Source: Bdellovibrionales bacterium
GTDB taxonomy: Bacteria; Bdellovibrionota; UBA1018; CAIMNF01
DNA: 64,000 nucleotides
Reading direction: 5' to 3'
NCBI GenBank assembly: GCA_947502835.1
Contig: CANNBJ010000003.1
Coordinates: 124,001-188,000 of the forward strand
This document shows positions 25,734 through 33,121 of the stretch, one piece after another. The translations under genes and the position numbers were made by a program. Numbering within the stretch: the stretch's first letter is position 1; each line of letters begins with the position of its first letter. The notes beneath the pieces are model-generated. The model did not search any database and was not told the DNA's origin. It saw only the letters and a list, made by a program, of their open reading frames with translations.

Positions 25734-26609
25734 ATGCTTTGTCGATGGATTTCATGGATCATGATGGCGGCAGCCCTCCTGCCTGACGGGATCTCACTTG
25801 CGCAGGTCCGGTATGGAAACGGCTATCTGCATCCTGAATCCAAAGAAATTCACTTGGATGGCGAACGCTTGGGCAGGTGTTTTTTTGCGGAAGCCAGACG
25901 GCATGCGTTCATCTCGATTCCGAACATTTATGAAAAATACCCGGAGCTTGAATCCTACCTTCAGGGGGACAAGGGGTACTCTTACTCGACGGGGCTTGAG
26001 CAAGAACTCAGGAGAATCATCCTTCTGCAGCCTGCAGGCAGTGTGGATCCGTACAAGATTTTTGTTTGGTCTCTTCAGCTTCATGAAGGACGGCTGTTTC
26101 AAGCTTTGCTTGCGATTCATCAGCTCCTTCGCAATGAGGCCCGCTTTTACCGGGACTGGGTGAACTACCCCTCGAGTTACGAGCTCATGAGGCATTTCTT
26201 CAATCAATTTGTCGATATCCGCGGCGACCTCGAAGAGCGCGGTCAGGGTTTTCACGGTGATCACCGGGGTTCCTGGTACCGGATTTGGGGCACCATGATG
26301 GATTCACTGGGCTTTATGATGCCATCCAAAGAATCCTCAGGCACAGCAATCGAGGTGCTCGGTGCGGCCTCGAATCTGACTCTTGCATCGATCTATGGAG
26401 TTTTTCGCGCGCAGGCAGCGGAGTGGGTGAAGCCAATCATCATGTACGGAGCACACGATGAGAGTGATCCACGAAAAGCGGAAGTCAATCTGTGGGGATA
26501 TGCCACGATCGAGGGGATGGTTTTGGCATCTCAAGATCCATCCTGGAGCGAAGAGAGCTGGGAGACATATCGAAAAATTTGTCACAAGCCCGAAGTCTAT
26601 CTTCGGTGA
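25734..26609 (+). CDS. exported protein of unknown function
   Basis: 291 residues with a signal peptide (CRWISWIMMAAALLPDGISLA). The mature protein is mostly helical and rich in Trp, Tyr and Glu, with two Cys (GRCFF, KICHK) that could pair. No recognised domain. Convergent with the Fur-family gene 9 bp downstream. Confidence 0.55.
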   Translation: MLCRWISWIMMAAALLPDGISLAQVRYGNGYLHPESKEIHLDGERLGRCFFAEARRHAFISIPNIYEKYPELESYLQGDKGYSYSTGLEQELRRIILLQPAGSVDPYKIFVWSLQLHEGRLFQALLAIHQLLRNEARFYRDWVNYPSSYELMRHFFNQFVDIRGDLEERGQGFHGDHRGSWYRIWGTMMDSLGFMMPSKESSGTAIEVLGAASNLTLASIYGVFRAQAAEWVKPIIMYGAHDESDPRKAEVNLWGYATIEGMVLASQDPSWSEESWETYRKICHKPEVYLR

Positions 26610-26618
26610 TCCGAGGTT

Positions 26619-27164
26619 TTAACTGCATTTCGGGCAAACGCCCGTAAATTCCAATCGATGGCTGAGCTCACGAAATCCCATCTTCTCAACCTGTTTTTGG
26701 ATTTTTTCGATCTCACAGGCATCGATCGATTCAATCATTCCGCACTTTTTGCAGCTCACATGGTGATGATGATGATGGTCTTCGTGGGAAGCGTGTTGAT
26801 ACTCATACCGGAGCGCACCATCCACAAGTGTGGTGTGGGTCACAAGGCCCGCATCAGTAAACGTCAGAAGAGTCCGATACACTGTGGTCCAATCCACTTT
26901 GGTCTTCCCCTCCGATAGAGACAATCGCTTTACGATTTCGTCAATGGTCAGCAGACAGTGCTCTTGCTTCAGGAGTTCAAGAACCTTCACGCGAACCGGA
27001 GTGAGTTTCAGACCTGCTGCGCGAATCTCTTCGGCACAGGGAGAATGTGCGTTGGAATTGCCTTTCGCTTCTGATTTTGATTTTTTTTTGATCGGCATTT
27101 TTGCAGTTGGTTTCACCCGATTTTTTGCGAGCGAATTTGTTTTGGTTCCCGTCTTTGCTTTCAC
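26619..27164 (-). CDS. Fur-family metalloregulator, probably Zur
   Basis: After a 40-residue Lys-rich extension the protein has the Fur winged helix (LTPVRVKVLELL, VDWTTVYRTLLTFTDAGLV) and dimer domain. A stretch of six consecutive His precedes CKKC, and CPKC lies near the C-terminus; the two CxxC pairs form the structural zinc site. GTG 27164 is the start; a TATAGT -10 ends 8 bp before it, so the mRNA is likely leaderless. It sits divergent from tonB and a receptor gene, and the palindromes upstream of both suggest it controls them. Zinc rather than iron is my inference from receptor similarity to ZnuD. Confidence 0.82.
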   Translation of the reverse strand: MKAKTGTKTNSLAKNRVKPTAKMPIKKKSKSEAKGNSNAHSPCAEEIRAAGLKLTPVRVKVLELLKQEHCLLTIDEIVKRLSLSEGKTKVDWTTVYRTLLTFTDAGLVTHTTLVDGALRYEYQHASHEDHHHHHHVSCKKCGMIESIDACEIEKIQKQVEKMGFRELSHRLEFTGVCPKCS

Positions 27165-27172
27165 GGGGCGAC

Positions 27173-27229
27173 ACTATAGCCGGAATCCATTTCTTGACAA
27201 AATAAATTCGAAATGACAATGATTTGCAT
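27173..27229. promoter_or_regulatory. divergent regulator/tonB promoters with Fur-type operator
   Basis: Minus strand (regulator): -35 TTGTCA (27195-27200), 16 bp, -10 TATAGT (27173-27178). Plus strand (tonB): -35 TTGACA (27194-27199), 18 bp, AATGAT (27218-27223). The two -35 boxes overlap back to back. The 17-bp sequence at 27213-27229 (ATGACAATGATTTGCAT) covers the tonB -10 and shares its right half with the receptor operator, with an 8-1-8 layout typical of Fur-family boxes. Confidence 0.65.
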
Positions 27230-27235
27230 TCACTC

Positions 27236-27847
27236 ATGCCCCGAAAACTAAGATCCTCTTTTGCTCGAAGCCTTCTGCTCCATGGGGCGCTCCTCCTGAT
27301 GATTGCGCTTTTGGTCTATCATCCCCACAGCGATGAGCCAGCCAATCCTCCGATCATCATCGAGAACATCAGCCTGGGAAAAGAAGTGAAAAAAGCGATT
27401 CACACGGTGGTCCACTCGATCGGACTCCCGCACACGGAGCCGGAATCGTCCGAGGATCCGGAAGAGTCGACTGTTACGAGTCAGCAGGATCTCCCTTCAA
27501 ATTCCGAGGCCTCTCCGAACACTTCGAGTGAGGGCGGGGCGGCAATGGAAGCAAGCGAGATGCAAAGATATCTTGCCGGTGTGGTTTCCAGAATCAATGA
27601 GCGAAAGCGATATCCCAAGGCCGCGCAGTTCCGGGAGCAAGAAGGCCAGGTCAAGGTCCTGCTTGAGGTTTCACCCGAGGGTCGCGTGCTTCGGGCGGAG
27701 GTCGAGAGCGCATGCCCCTTTCCTCTTTTGAATGAGGCTGCTCTGGATGCCGTTCGCGCGATGACGGTGCTCCCGCCGCTTCCGGCCTCCCATTCAGCGA
27801 AATCGATTGTTTTGCATGTCCCGATCCATTTCAAAATCGAGCGCTGA
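27236..27847 (+). CDS. tonB: TonB-family energy transducer
   Basis: ATG 27236 gives 203 residues: basic N-terminus, one transmembrane helix (LLLHGALLLMIALLV), an acidic Ser/Pro/Glu periplasmic spacer, and a C-terminal TonB domain (RYPKAAQFREQEGQVKVLL, then SPEGRVLRAEVE and LNEAALDAVRAM). It couples the inner-membrane proton gradient to outer-membrane receptors; ExbB/ExbD are not in this window. The predicted transcript start is about 6 nt from the ATG, with no ribosome-binding site. The receptor gene follows after 44 bp. Confidence 0.9.
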   Translation: MPRKLRSSFARSLLLHGALLLMIALLVYHPHSDEPANPPIIIENISLGKEVKKAIHTVVHSIGLPHTEPESSEDPEESTVTSQQDLPSNSEASPNTSSEGGAAMEASEMQRYLAGVVSRINERKRYPKAAQFREQEGQVKVLLEVSPEGRVLRAEVESACPFPLLNEAALDAVRAMTVLPPLPASHSAKSIVLHVPIHFKIER

Positions 27848-27855
27848 TTTTTTTG

Positions 27856-27872
27856 ATGCAAGTGATTTGCAT
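27856..27872. promoter_or_regulatory. Fur/Zur-type operator upstream of the receptor gene
   Basis: ATGCAAGT-G-ATTTGCAT is an 8-1-8 palindrome with a single mismatch and lies 19 bp before the receptor start. Its right half ATTTGCAT and central TG are identical to the tonB site at 27213-27229. Confidence 0.65.
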
Positions 27873-27891
27873 TTGAGTTAGGTTCGGCCGC

Positions 27892-29937
27892 ATGAAATTC
27901 CAAATTGTGTTCGTGCTAGTCGCGAGTTCCCTGTTTTCCGGTGCGGCCAAGGGTGCCGAATCTCTCGGGTCGAATTTTGAACTGGATGAGATCAGGGTAC
28001 TTGGCCAATCGGGCAAACGCTCTGCATTTGATTCCCTGCCGAGTGTAAGCAAGGTGAGTGGCACGGAGCTTGATCGAAAGCGGAAGTCCACCTTGGGAGA
28101 GACACTTTCTCGCGAGGCAGGCGTTTCGGCGACCTTCTTTGGACCGAACTCAAGTCGTCCTGTGATCCGGGGTTTGGATGGGGACCGCGTGCGGATGCTT
28201 GAAAACGGAGTGGGGCTTCTTGATGCTTCAAGCGCAAGCCCTGATCATGCAGTCGCAATCGATCCCCTCCTGATCGACTCGGTCGAGATTCTTCGCGGGC
28301 CCTCGGCGCTTTTGTACGGAAGCAGTGCTGTGGGCGGTGTGGTCAATGTGCGCACGAACCGGATCGCAGAGACGCAATTGGATGCAGGTCGTTTTGACTT
28401 GAATCCTGCATACAATTCGGTGGACCAGGGCAAGAGCCTTGGAGCGGTTGCTCGTCAAAAATTAGGAGATTTCGTACTTCATGTGGATGCTTCCATCCGC
28501 TCAAGCGAGAACTATGCGATTCCTGGACAGGCGAGAACGGTCGCACAGCAGGCGGAAAAACCTCTCGTTCCTGGAAGACAAGAGAGCTCCGGTGTTGTTG
28601 GAGATAGTGCCAACCGTACCTCACAGGCAGCAATCGGAATCAGCAGGCCCTTTGAGCAAGGGTTCATCGGAGCGGCTCTCTCAGGCTATCTTTCAGAGTA
28701 TGGAGTGGTTTCTGAATTGGGAACGATCTCTGACCCTGATAAGAAGTCCGTGATCATCGACATGGACCGCGTGAGGCTCGATGCCGCGGGTGAGTGGCGT
28801 GGTCTTTTGGGACTCGACTCTGTTCGCTTCAAGTCTGCCTATTCGAAGTACGAACACAGTGAGATTGAGGAAGGCGAAGTCGGCACCATCTTCCGGAATC
28901 GAGGAGTGGAATCCCGGATCGACGCGAAGAAGGGAAGTTTTGTCTTCGGCGCTCAGCACCAGTACTTCCGGCTGAGTGCGGTGGGTGGTGAGGCTTATCT
29001 TCCTACCACGAAGAACTCCTCGATTGCAGGGTTCGGTCTTTGGGAAGAGTCTTACGGACGACTGAAGCCATCTCTGGGCTTGCGTTTGGATTCTGCAAGC
29101 GTGGAAAGCGAGGCCAGTGATACCTTCGGAGCCGGAGCACTGAAATCCTTTTTTGCGCCGAGTGCCTCACTGGGGATGCAAGTGGCTCTCAATGAGCCCG
29201 TGGCCGGTGCGCCTTCCTGGACGATCGGCTTGAACTCCACCTACACCGAGCGTGCGCCGAATTATCAGGAGCTTTTTGCGGATGGCGCGCATGTTGCGAC
29301 AGGCATCTTCGAGCGGGGCAATGCTGACTTCACGACCGAAAAGAATTTTGGCTATGAGGCATCCCTCAAAGTGAAGGATAAGCTGCAAGAGGCGCGTTTT
29401 TCGCTCTTCTTACAGGACTTCCGCAATTACATCGCGCTCTCTCCGACTGGTGAACCTGAGATAGACAATCTTGAAGTCTATCAGTTCAACCAGGTCCGTG
29501 CCCGATTGTTCGGAGCAGAGCTCGAATATCGGTATCGACTTGAGGAGATACTGCTCTCCGGAAACTGGGACTTCGATTTCAAGGTGGACTGGGTTCGCGG
29601 ACTTGATCTCACCAATGGTGGAAACCTTCCTCGCATGGTTCCGATCCGTGGGACACTCGGTGCGAATTACCGCCATGCGCTCTTTTCAGCGGGCCTCGAA
29701 TACCAACGCACGGAAGGGCAGAGCTTGGTTGCCTCAAACGAACGTGCAACTCGCGGATACAATTTTGTGAATCTCTCGGGTGAAGTGCCGTTCAACACAG
29801 GATTCGGACTCTTCAAGGGTTTGGTTCGGGTGAACAATCTGTTTGATGTCGAAGGCCGAAATCACATCTCGTTTGTGAAGGAAATCGCACCTCTCCCCGG
29901 AAGAAACATCTTCGTAGGGATTCAGGCTGCAATTTGA
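27892..29937 (+). CDS. TonB-dependent outer membrane receptor, ZnuD-like
   Basis: 681 residues with a signal peptide (cleavage near AKGA-ES), a plug domain and a C-terminal barrel. The plug shows LGETLSREAGVSATFFGPNSSRPVIRG and later VEILRGPSALLYGSSAVGGVVNV, the hallmark of these receptors; SPDHAVAIDPLL resembles the ZnuD/zinc receptor branch. A TonB box-like segment DEIRVLG follows the signal. The C-terminus is strand-like (FVGIQAAI). The adjacent Fur-type operator and tonB support metal uptake; zinc is inferred. No His-rich loop is obvious. Confidence 0.88.
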   Translation: MKFQIVFVLVASSLFSGAAKGAESLGSNFELDEIRVLGQSGKRSAFDSLPSVSKVSGTELDRKRKSTLGETLSREAGVSATFFGPNSSRPVIRGLDGDRVRMLENGVGLLDASSASPDHAVAIDPLLIDSVEILRGPSALLYGSSAVGGVVNVRTNRIAETQLDAGRFDLNPAYNSVDQGKSLGAVARQKLGDFVLHVDASIRSSENYAIPGQARTVAQQAEKPLVPGRQESSGVVGDSANRTSQAAIGISRPFEQGFIGAALSGYLSEYGVVSELGTISDPDKKSVIIDMDRVRLDAAGEWRGLLGLDSVRFKSAYSKYEHSEIEEGEVGTIFRNRGVESRIDAKKGSFVFGAQHQYFRLSAVGGEAYLPTTKNSSIAGFGLWEESYGRLKPSLGLRLDSASVESEASDTFGAGALKSFFAPSASLGMQVALNEPVAGAPSWTIGLNSTYTERAPNYQELFADGAHVATGIFERGNADFTTEKNFGYEASLKVKDKLQEARFSLFLQDFRNYIALSPTGEPEIDNLEVYQFNQVRARLFGAELEYRYRLEEILLSGNWDFDFKVDWVRGLDLTNGGNLPRMVPIRGTLGANYRHALFSAGLEYQRTEGQSLVASNERATRGYNFVNLSGEVPFNTGFGLFKGLVRVNNLFDVEGRNHISFVKEIAPLPGRNIFVGIQAAI

Positions 29938-29968
29938 ATGAGGCAAAGAAGGGCCGGGAAAGAGTCAC

Positions 29969-30775
29969 TTAAAGATCATGCGCAAGTTTCGGGCTGATCT
30001 TGTATTCCTGAAGGAGTTTCGCGAGGGCTTCCCTGGCCCGAACGCTCTCAGGATGGTCGGGAGTGGATTTTCTCTCGGCCAGGATCAGCTCGTTTTTCAT
30101 GGAGTGCTCCCATCCCACCAGTTCAGTCACGGTGACTGCGTAGCCCTTTGAGTTCAGAAAGAGTCCGCGAACCACGTTCGTTAGGTGGCTCCCGAATTCG
30201 CGTCGATGAAGAGGGTGCCGGAAGAGAGGATGTTTTTCGGAGTCCCGAATGAGATCGAGCTGGCTTGAAATTTCGGCCTGGCAGCAGGGAACCAAGGCAA
30301 ACGCGTGCGCGTTTTCGCGGATTCCAAACAGGATTGCATCATCGGTTGCCGTGTCGCAGGCATGGAGCGCGCAGACCACATCTGATGGATTCGGGAGCCT
30401 TGCGCTTTCAATCGAGGAGGAGACGAAGTCCATCCGGTCAAATCCCGATTCCAAAGCGAGCTGTTTTGATTTTTGAACGAGTTCGTCCCTGAGTTCAATC
30501 GAGGTGAGGCGTGCATCCGGAATGGATCGAAGGATCAGGTCATACAGGAGAAAGCCCAAGTAGGATTTTCCTGCTCCGAAATCCGTGACATGGAGCTTTG
30601 AGCGGTTTTTCAGGGTTCTTTGCAGAAATGGCTCAATCAGCTGAACAAGATGGTGGACCTGTTTCAGCTTTCGCCTTGAGTCGGCATTGAGGTTTCCGTC
30701 CCGAGTCAGGATATGGAGTGCCTTAAGAAGGGGTTCAGAGCTGCCTTTCCACAGGCTTTCTATCTCTTTGTTCAT
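29969..30775 (-). CDS. SAM-dependent methyltransferase (Methyltransf_32/METTL25-like)
   Basis: Residues about 60-75 (LHVTDFGAGKSYLGFLL) form the SAM loop, and LTSIELRDELV the acidic strand. ALHACDTATDDAI and ALVPCCQAEIS are the family-specific blocks of Methyltransf_32 proteins, whose substrates are poorly known. The start region lacks a ribosome-binding site and contains a 19-bp palindrome (CTTAGAT-GTTAG-ATCTAAG, 30781-30799) immediately upstream. Confidence 0.78.
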   Translation of the reverse strand: MNKEIESLWKGSSEPLLKALHILTRDGNLNADSRRKLKQVHHLVQLIEPFLQRTLKNRSKLHVTDFGAGKSYLGFLLYDLILRSIPDARLTSIELRDELVQKSKQLALESGFDRMDFVSSSIESARLPNPSDVVCALHACDTATDDAILFGIRENAHAFALVPCCQAEISSQLDLIRDSEKHPLFRHPLHRREFGSHLTNVVRGLFLNSKGYAVTVTELVGWEHSMKNELILAERKSTPDHPESVRAREALAKLLQEYKISPKLAHDL

Positions 30776-30843
30776 AAGTTCTTAGATGTTAGATCTAAGG
30801 ATTTGCTTTCGTAATCTTTTTTTAGATTATTTGAATCGATTTA

Positions 30844-30871
30844 TTGACAGTGTTGAATCCTCGGTTACCAT
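30844..30871 (+). promoter_or_regulatory. candidate promoter of an orphan small RNA
   Basis: TTGACA (30844-30849), 16 bp, TACCAT (30866-30871) on the plus strand, in a gap with no plus-strand gene downstream, only the terminator at 31019-31053. Confidence 0.45.
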
Positions 30872-30877
30872 TTAACT

Positions 30878-31053
30878 ACATCGGTTGGTATTACCCGCTT
30901 CACGGACGAGGCAACAGTTACTGAATGTAGTCTAAGTGTGGTTGCGGTCGAGTCTGTCCAACGGATTGGATAAAGCTTAAAGCTTGATCGAGGGAATGAT
31001 CGGTTAGACCCTTTGCAGAAACCCCGGAAAGAGATGATCTTTCCGGGGTTTTT
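30878..31053 (+). ncRNA. candidate orphan small RNA, about 176 nt
   Basis: The interval between a minus-strand methyltransferase start and a minus-strand esterase stop holds a plus-strand promoter and a perfect terminator but no open frame of note. The predicted transcript contains hairpins such as TCCAA-CGGA-TTGGA and AAGC/GCTT. It does not match 6S, tmRNA, SRP RNA or the c-di-GMP-I motif as I know them. The terminator could instead be the bidirectional end of the esterase gene. Confidence 0.4.
31019..31053 (+). terminator. rho-independent terminator
   Basis: Perfect 14-bp stem (31019-31032 with 31038-31051) with a GATGA loop and five T on the plus strand. On the minus strand the stem is followed by only three T before CTGC, so termination of the esterase gene would be weaker. 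Confidence 0.8.
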
Positions 31054-31057
31054 GCGT

Positions 31058-31975
31058 TCAACGTTGGTTCAGAATTTTTTCAAAAAACTGAAGTGCTGAC
31101 ACGCCGCCTTCGCGCAGCACCGCACCGTCTGCTTTGATCTCGGTTTGGGTGCGGATCCCAAGTTCTGTAGCCCGTTTGGAAAGTATTCTTGTGTGGTTGG
31201 GGGAGTGGACGAAATGATTGTAATCGGGCTCGGTTTGATCCTGCAGAGAGTTCCAAAGAAGCAGTGGAGGGTCATCGGGACTCAGGTTTCCATAGGAGTC
31301 GAGGTCTTCTCGAATGGCCTCTCCTGCCGGAGTAAACAGATCCTCGATCGATTTCAGATGGTAGCGGGAATACACTTGCTCGCCCATGAATCGATCGGTC
31401 GCCTCTTTGCCGAAAAACTCGTACCAAACCATGAAATCATACGAAAGCTGCCCGTTCAGGTGTCCGGCTCCTGAGATCCGGGTTGACTCGTGTTTCACAG
31501 GATCCCGATTCTTTGGATCCGCAAGATCATCATGGGTCGCAAGCCACAGACTCGCGGAGGCTCCGGCGCTGACTCCGTAGGCGAAGACCCGGCGGGGATT
31601 GATGGAGTAGGAAGATGCCTTGGCGCGAATGTGTTGAACGAATCCACCGATGTCCTCACGCATGATGGTCTGAAGCGGAGCGTGTTTCAGAAAGCGGTAT
31701 TCAATCGAGGCGATGGCCATTCCCTTTTTGAGCGCGAGATCGATCAGTCCTGGGTTTTTGCGGAGTTCATTCTTGGTGCCCGCCTGCCAACCTCCACCAT
31801 GAATGTAAATCACCAATGGAGCGCGCGTTTTCTTTGTTTTTTGTAATGGAGTCCAGAGATCGAAGGTCTGTCTTGGATGGGGGCCGTAGGATTGGTCGAG
31901 ATACTCTTTGGCGAAGGCTCGAGGGACGGAGGAAATGAGCACAGTCAGGATTAGAGCGAGCGTCGGCAATCCCAT
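31058..31975 (-). CDS. alpha/beta-hydrolase esterase, exported
   Basis: Signal peptide (cleavage near AFA-KEY). IYIHGGGWQAGTKNE is the oxyanion HGGGW loop of the carboxylesterase/BD-FAE-like group, and YGVSAGASAS holds the nucleophile Ser. These enzymes deacetylate or de-esterify carbohydrates or small esters. The C-terminal His of the triad is not obvious; NHFVHSPNHT is the best region. An 81-bp gap separates it from the zinc-ribbon gene. Confidence 0.8.
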   Translation of the reverse strand: MGLPTLALILTVLISSVPRAFAKEYLDQSYGPHPRQTFDLWTPLQKTKKTRAPLVIYIHGGGWQAGTKNELRKNPGLIDLALKKGMAIASIEYRFLKHAPLQTIMREDIGGFVQHIRAKASSYSINPRRVFAYGVSAGASASLWLATHDDLADPKNRDPVKHESTRISGAGHLNGQLSYDFMVWYEFFGKEATDRFMGEQVYSRYHLKSIEDLFTPAGEAIREDLDSYGNLSPDDPPLLLWNSLQDQTEPDYNHFVHSPNHTRILSKRATELGIRTQTEIKADGAVLREGGVSALQFFEKILNQR

Positions 31976-32056
31976 GGGGCAAGGATTTATTTGAGATTGC
32001 CGGAAAGTTCAAATGATTTTCCTGCAGGGCCCCCGTTTCGGAGTGGAAAAAGTCGG

Positions 32057-32539
32057 CTAGAAAAAAATACTGCGGAAGAAGTCCAAAAGCGTTTGATTGG
32101 TTTCAGCAGAGGTGGGGTTTGATGGATGGAGATGCTGCTTCCACTCGGATTCACGTTTCGCGGCTTCAGCCCTCCAAAAAGCCCGGTTGTCTTCAATCCG
32201 TTTGAGTTCGCCTGAGTCGAGCCAGACTCCATGATTCGGACAGCGGTTGATGATCACGCCCGAATCATAGGCGAAGTTCATCGCATTCATGGTTTTGGAG
32301 CAAAACGGACAGGAGAGGTGGTCTTGCCGGGCATCATTGGAAATGCCTGCATTGAGGTGTACCCCGGAGCTGATCTCGGAATTCGGGGTGTTTCCATTCG
32401 GTGAAGTTTCAAGAATTGCCTCGAGTTCGCCTTGGTCGAGCCAAACGCCCCCGCATTGAGAGCACTGGTCAATTTCCACTCCACCATGAATCTGGTGAAC
32501 ACAAGAGCCTTTGCAACGGAGACAGGTCTGAATGGACAT
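32057..32539 (-). CDS. tandem TFIIB-type zinc-ribbon protein
   Basis: 160 residues with two zinc-ribbon units: CLRCKGSC then CSQCGGVWLDQGEL, and CPFCSKTM then CPNHGVWLDSGEL. In the second unit one Cys is replaced by His. Such zf-TFIIB proteins bind zinc, with no settled function. The start lies 4 bp after the stop of the interrupted 45-codon gene, so the two were once a translationally coupled pair and the MITE insertion cut the zinc-ribbon gene off from that leader. Confidence 0.78.
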   Translation of the reverse strand: MSIQTCLRCKGSCVHQIHGGVEIDQCSQCGGVWLDQGELEAILETSPNGNTPNSEISSGVHLNAGISNDARQDHLSCPFCSKTMNAMNFAYDSGVIINRCPNHGVWLDSGELKRIEDNRAFWRAEAAKRESEWKQHLHPSNPTSAETNQTLLDFFRSIFF

Positions 32540-32543
32540 GCGT

Positions 32544-32891
32544 TCAGCCTATCATGGCTTTCAGGAAATTTTGCACCGCTTGGAGAAGTGTTCTAACTGC
32601 CCCCGAAGATTGCGCCTGCCCTCGAATGGATTGGCTGCATGATGCTTGATTTGACGCGAGTATTTGCCGGGATGCCATCCCTGATTCGGGGCAGCCTGAT
32701 TCTCTTGCGGATTTCGATTTCAAAACCCGCACAATTACCATGAGTTAAAGCTGAATTCTGTCGCCCTCAGGCGCAATCTTCGGGGGCAGTTAAAGAAGTG
32801 TTGACCGGCGGCCCAAGTCCCGAAGCGGGGAATTGGCTAAGAGCTCCAATAAAGGAGCGGTGAAAGGGTTACCCAGTGGTTTAAGAGCCAT
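32544..32891 (-). pseudogene. 45-codon small gene split by a MITE
   Basis: From ATG 32891 (GGAGG site 7 bp upstream) the frame reads MALKPLGNPF and so on for 33 codons, then meets a stop inside the MITE's inverted repeat at 32790. Removing the MITE and one copy of the 9-bp duplication rejoins the frame exactly, giving RRSTLL-QAVQNFLKAMIG and TGA at 32544-32546. The restored product is 45 residues, amphipathic and helical. No family recognised. The clean restoration and coupling to the next start argue it was a real gene. Confidence 0.65.
32593..32793. mobile_element. 201-bp MITE with 25-bp inverted repeats
   Basis: Terminal inverted repeats TAACTGCCCCCGAAG and on (25 bp, perfect; 32594-32618 with 32768-32792). 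The element is flanked by an exact 9-bp direct repeat AGAAGTGTT (32584-32592 and 32794-32802), a target-site duplication. No transposase frame inside. A 9-bp duplication fits IS5/IS903-, IS4- or IS1-type transposition; the parent family is not identified. It interrupts the 45-codon gene described above. Confidence 0.88.
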
Positions 32892-32897
32892 CTTAAA

Positions 32898-32993
32898 TCC
32901 TCCGGTCGCAAGCTTTGATGTCGCCATCAAAGTGGAGAGGGGAGATCTTGATGAGCTCCGGAACTTTCCGGGCCGCATCGGTCACTCCCCTCT
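32898..32993 (-). promoter_or_regulatory. structured 5' leader of the interrupted small gene
   Basis: On the minus strand: a 9-bp stem (AGAGGGGAG/CTCCCCTCT, 32936-32944 with 32985-32993) enclosing CCGGAA-AG-TTCCGG, then an 8-bp hairpin with a GCGA tetraloop (32913-32932), then the GGAGG site. A further stem TTTAAGA/TCTTAAA folds around the ATG. This looks like a cis-acting RNA, but it matches no riboswitch I know. The remaining gap 32994-33121 shows only a GCCAG/CTGGC hairpin. Confidence 0.4.
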
Positions 32994-33121
32994 ATTTCAC
33001 TCTTTGTGCCAGACTTCATCCTGGCTCGTTTCTTTGAATATCAAGGACTTGGGACGGATCCTGGTTGCGGCGTGTCATTCTGGCACTGACTTTCCGCCCC
33101 AAAAGCTACCCGTTTTGGCCC

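Noticed and set aside
30878-31053. 6S RNA or a c-di-GMP-I riboswitch RNA, suggested by length and position
   Set aside because: 5' and 3' ends do not pair into a long closing stem, and the conserved riboswitch core is absent.
32593-32793. Integron attC site, because the ends read TAAC and GTTA
   Set aside because: The 9-bp flanking duplication and the perfect 25-bp ends fit transposition; the core does not match RYYYAAC/GTTRRRY and there is no integrase.
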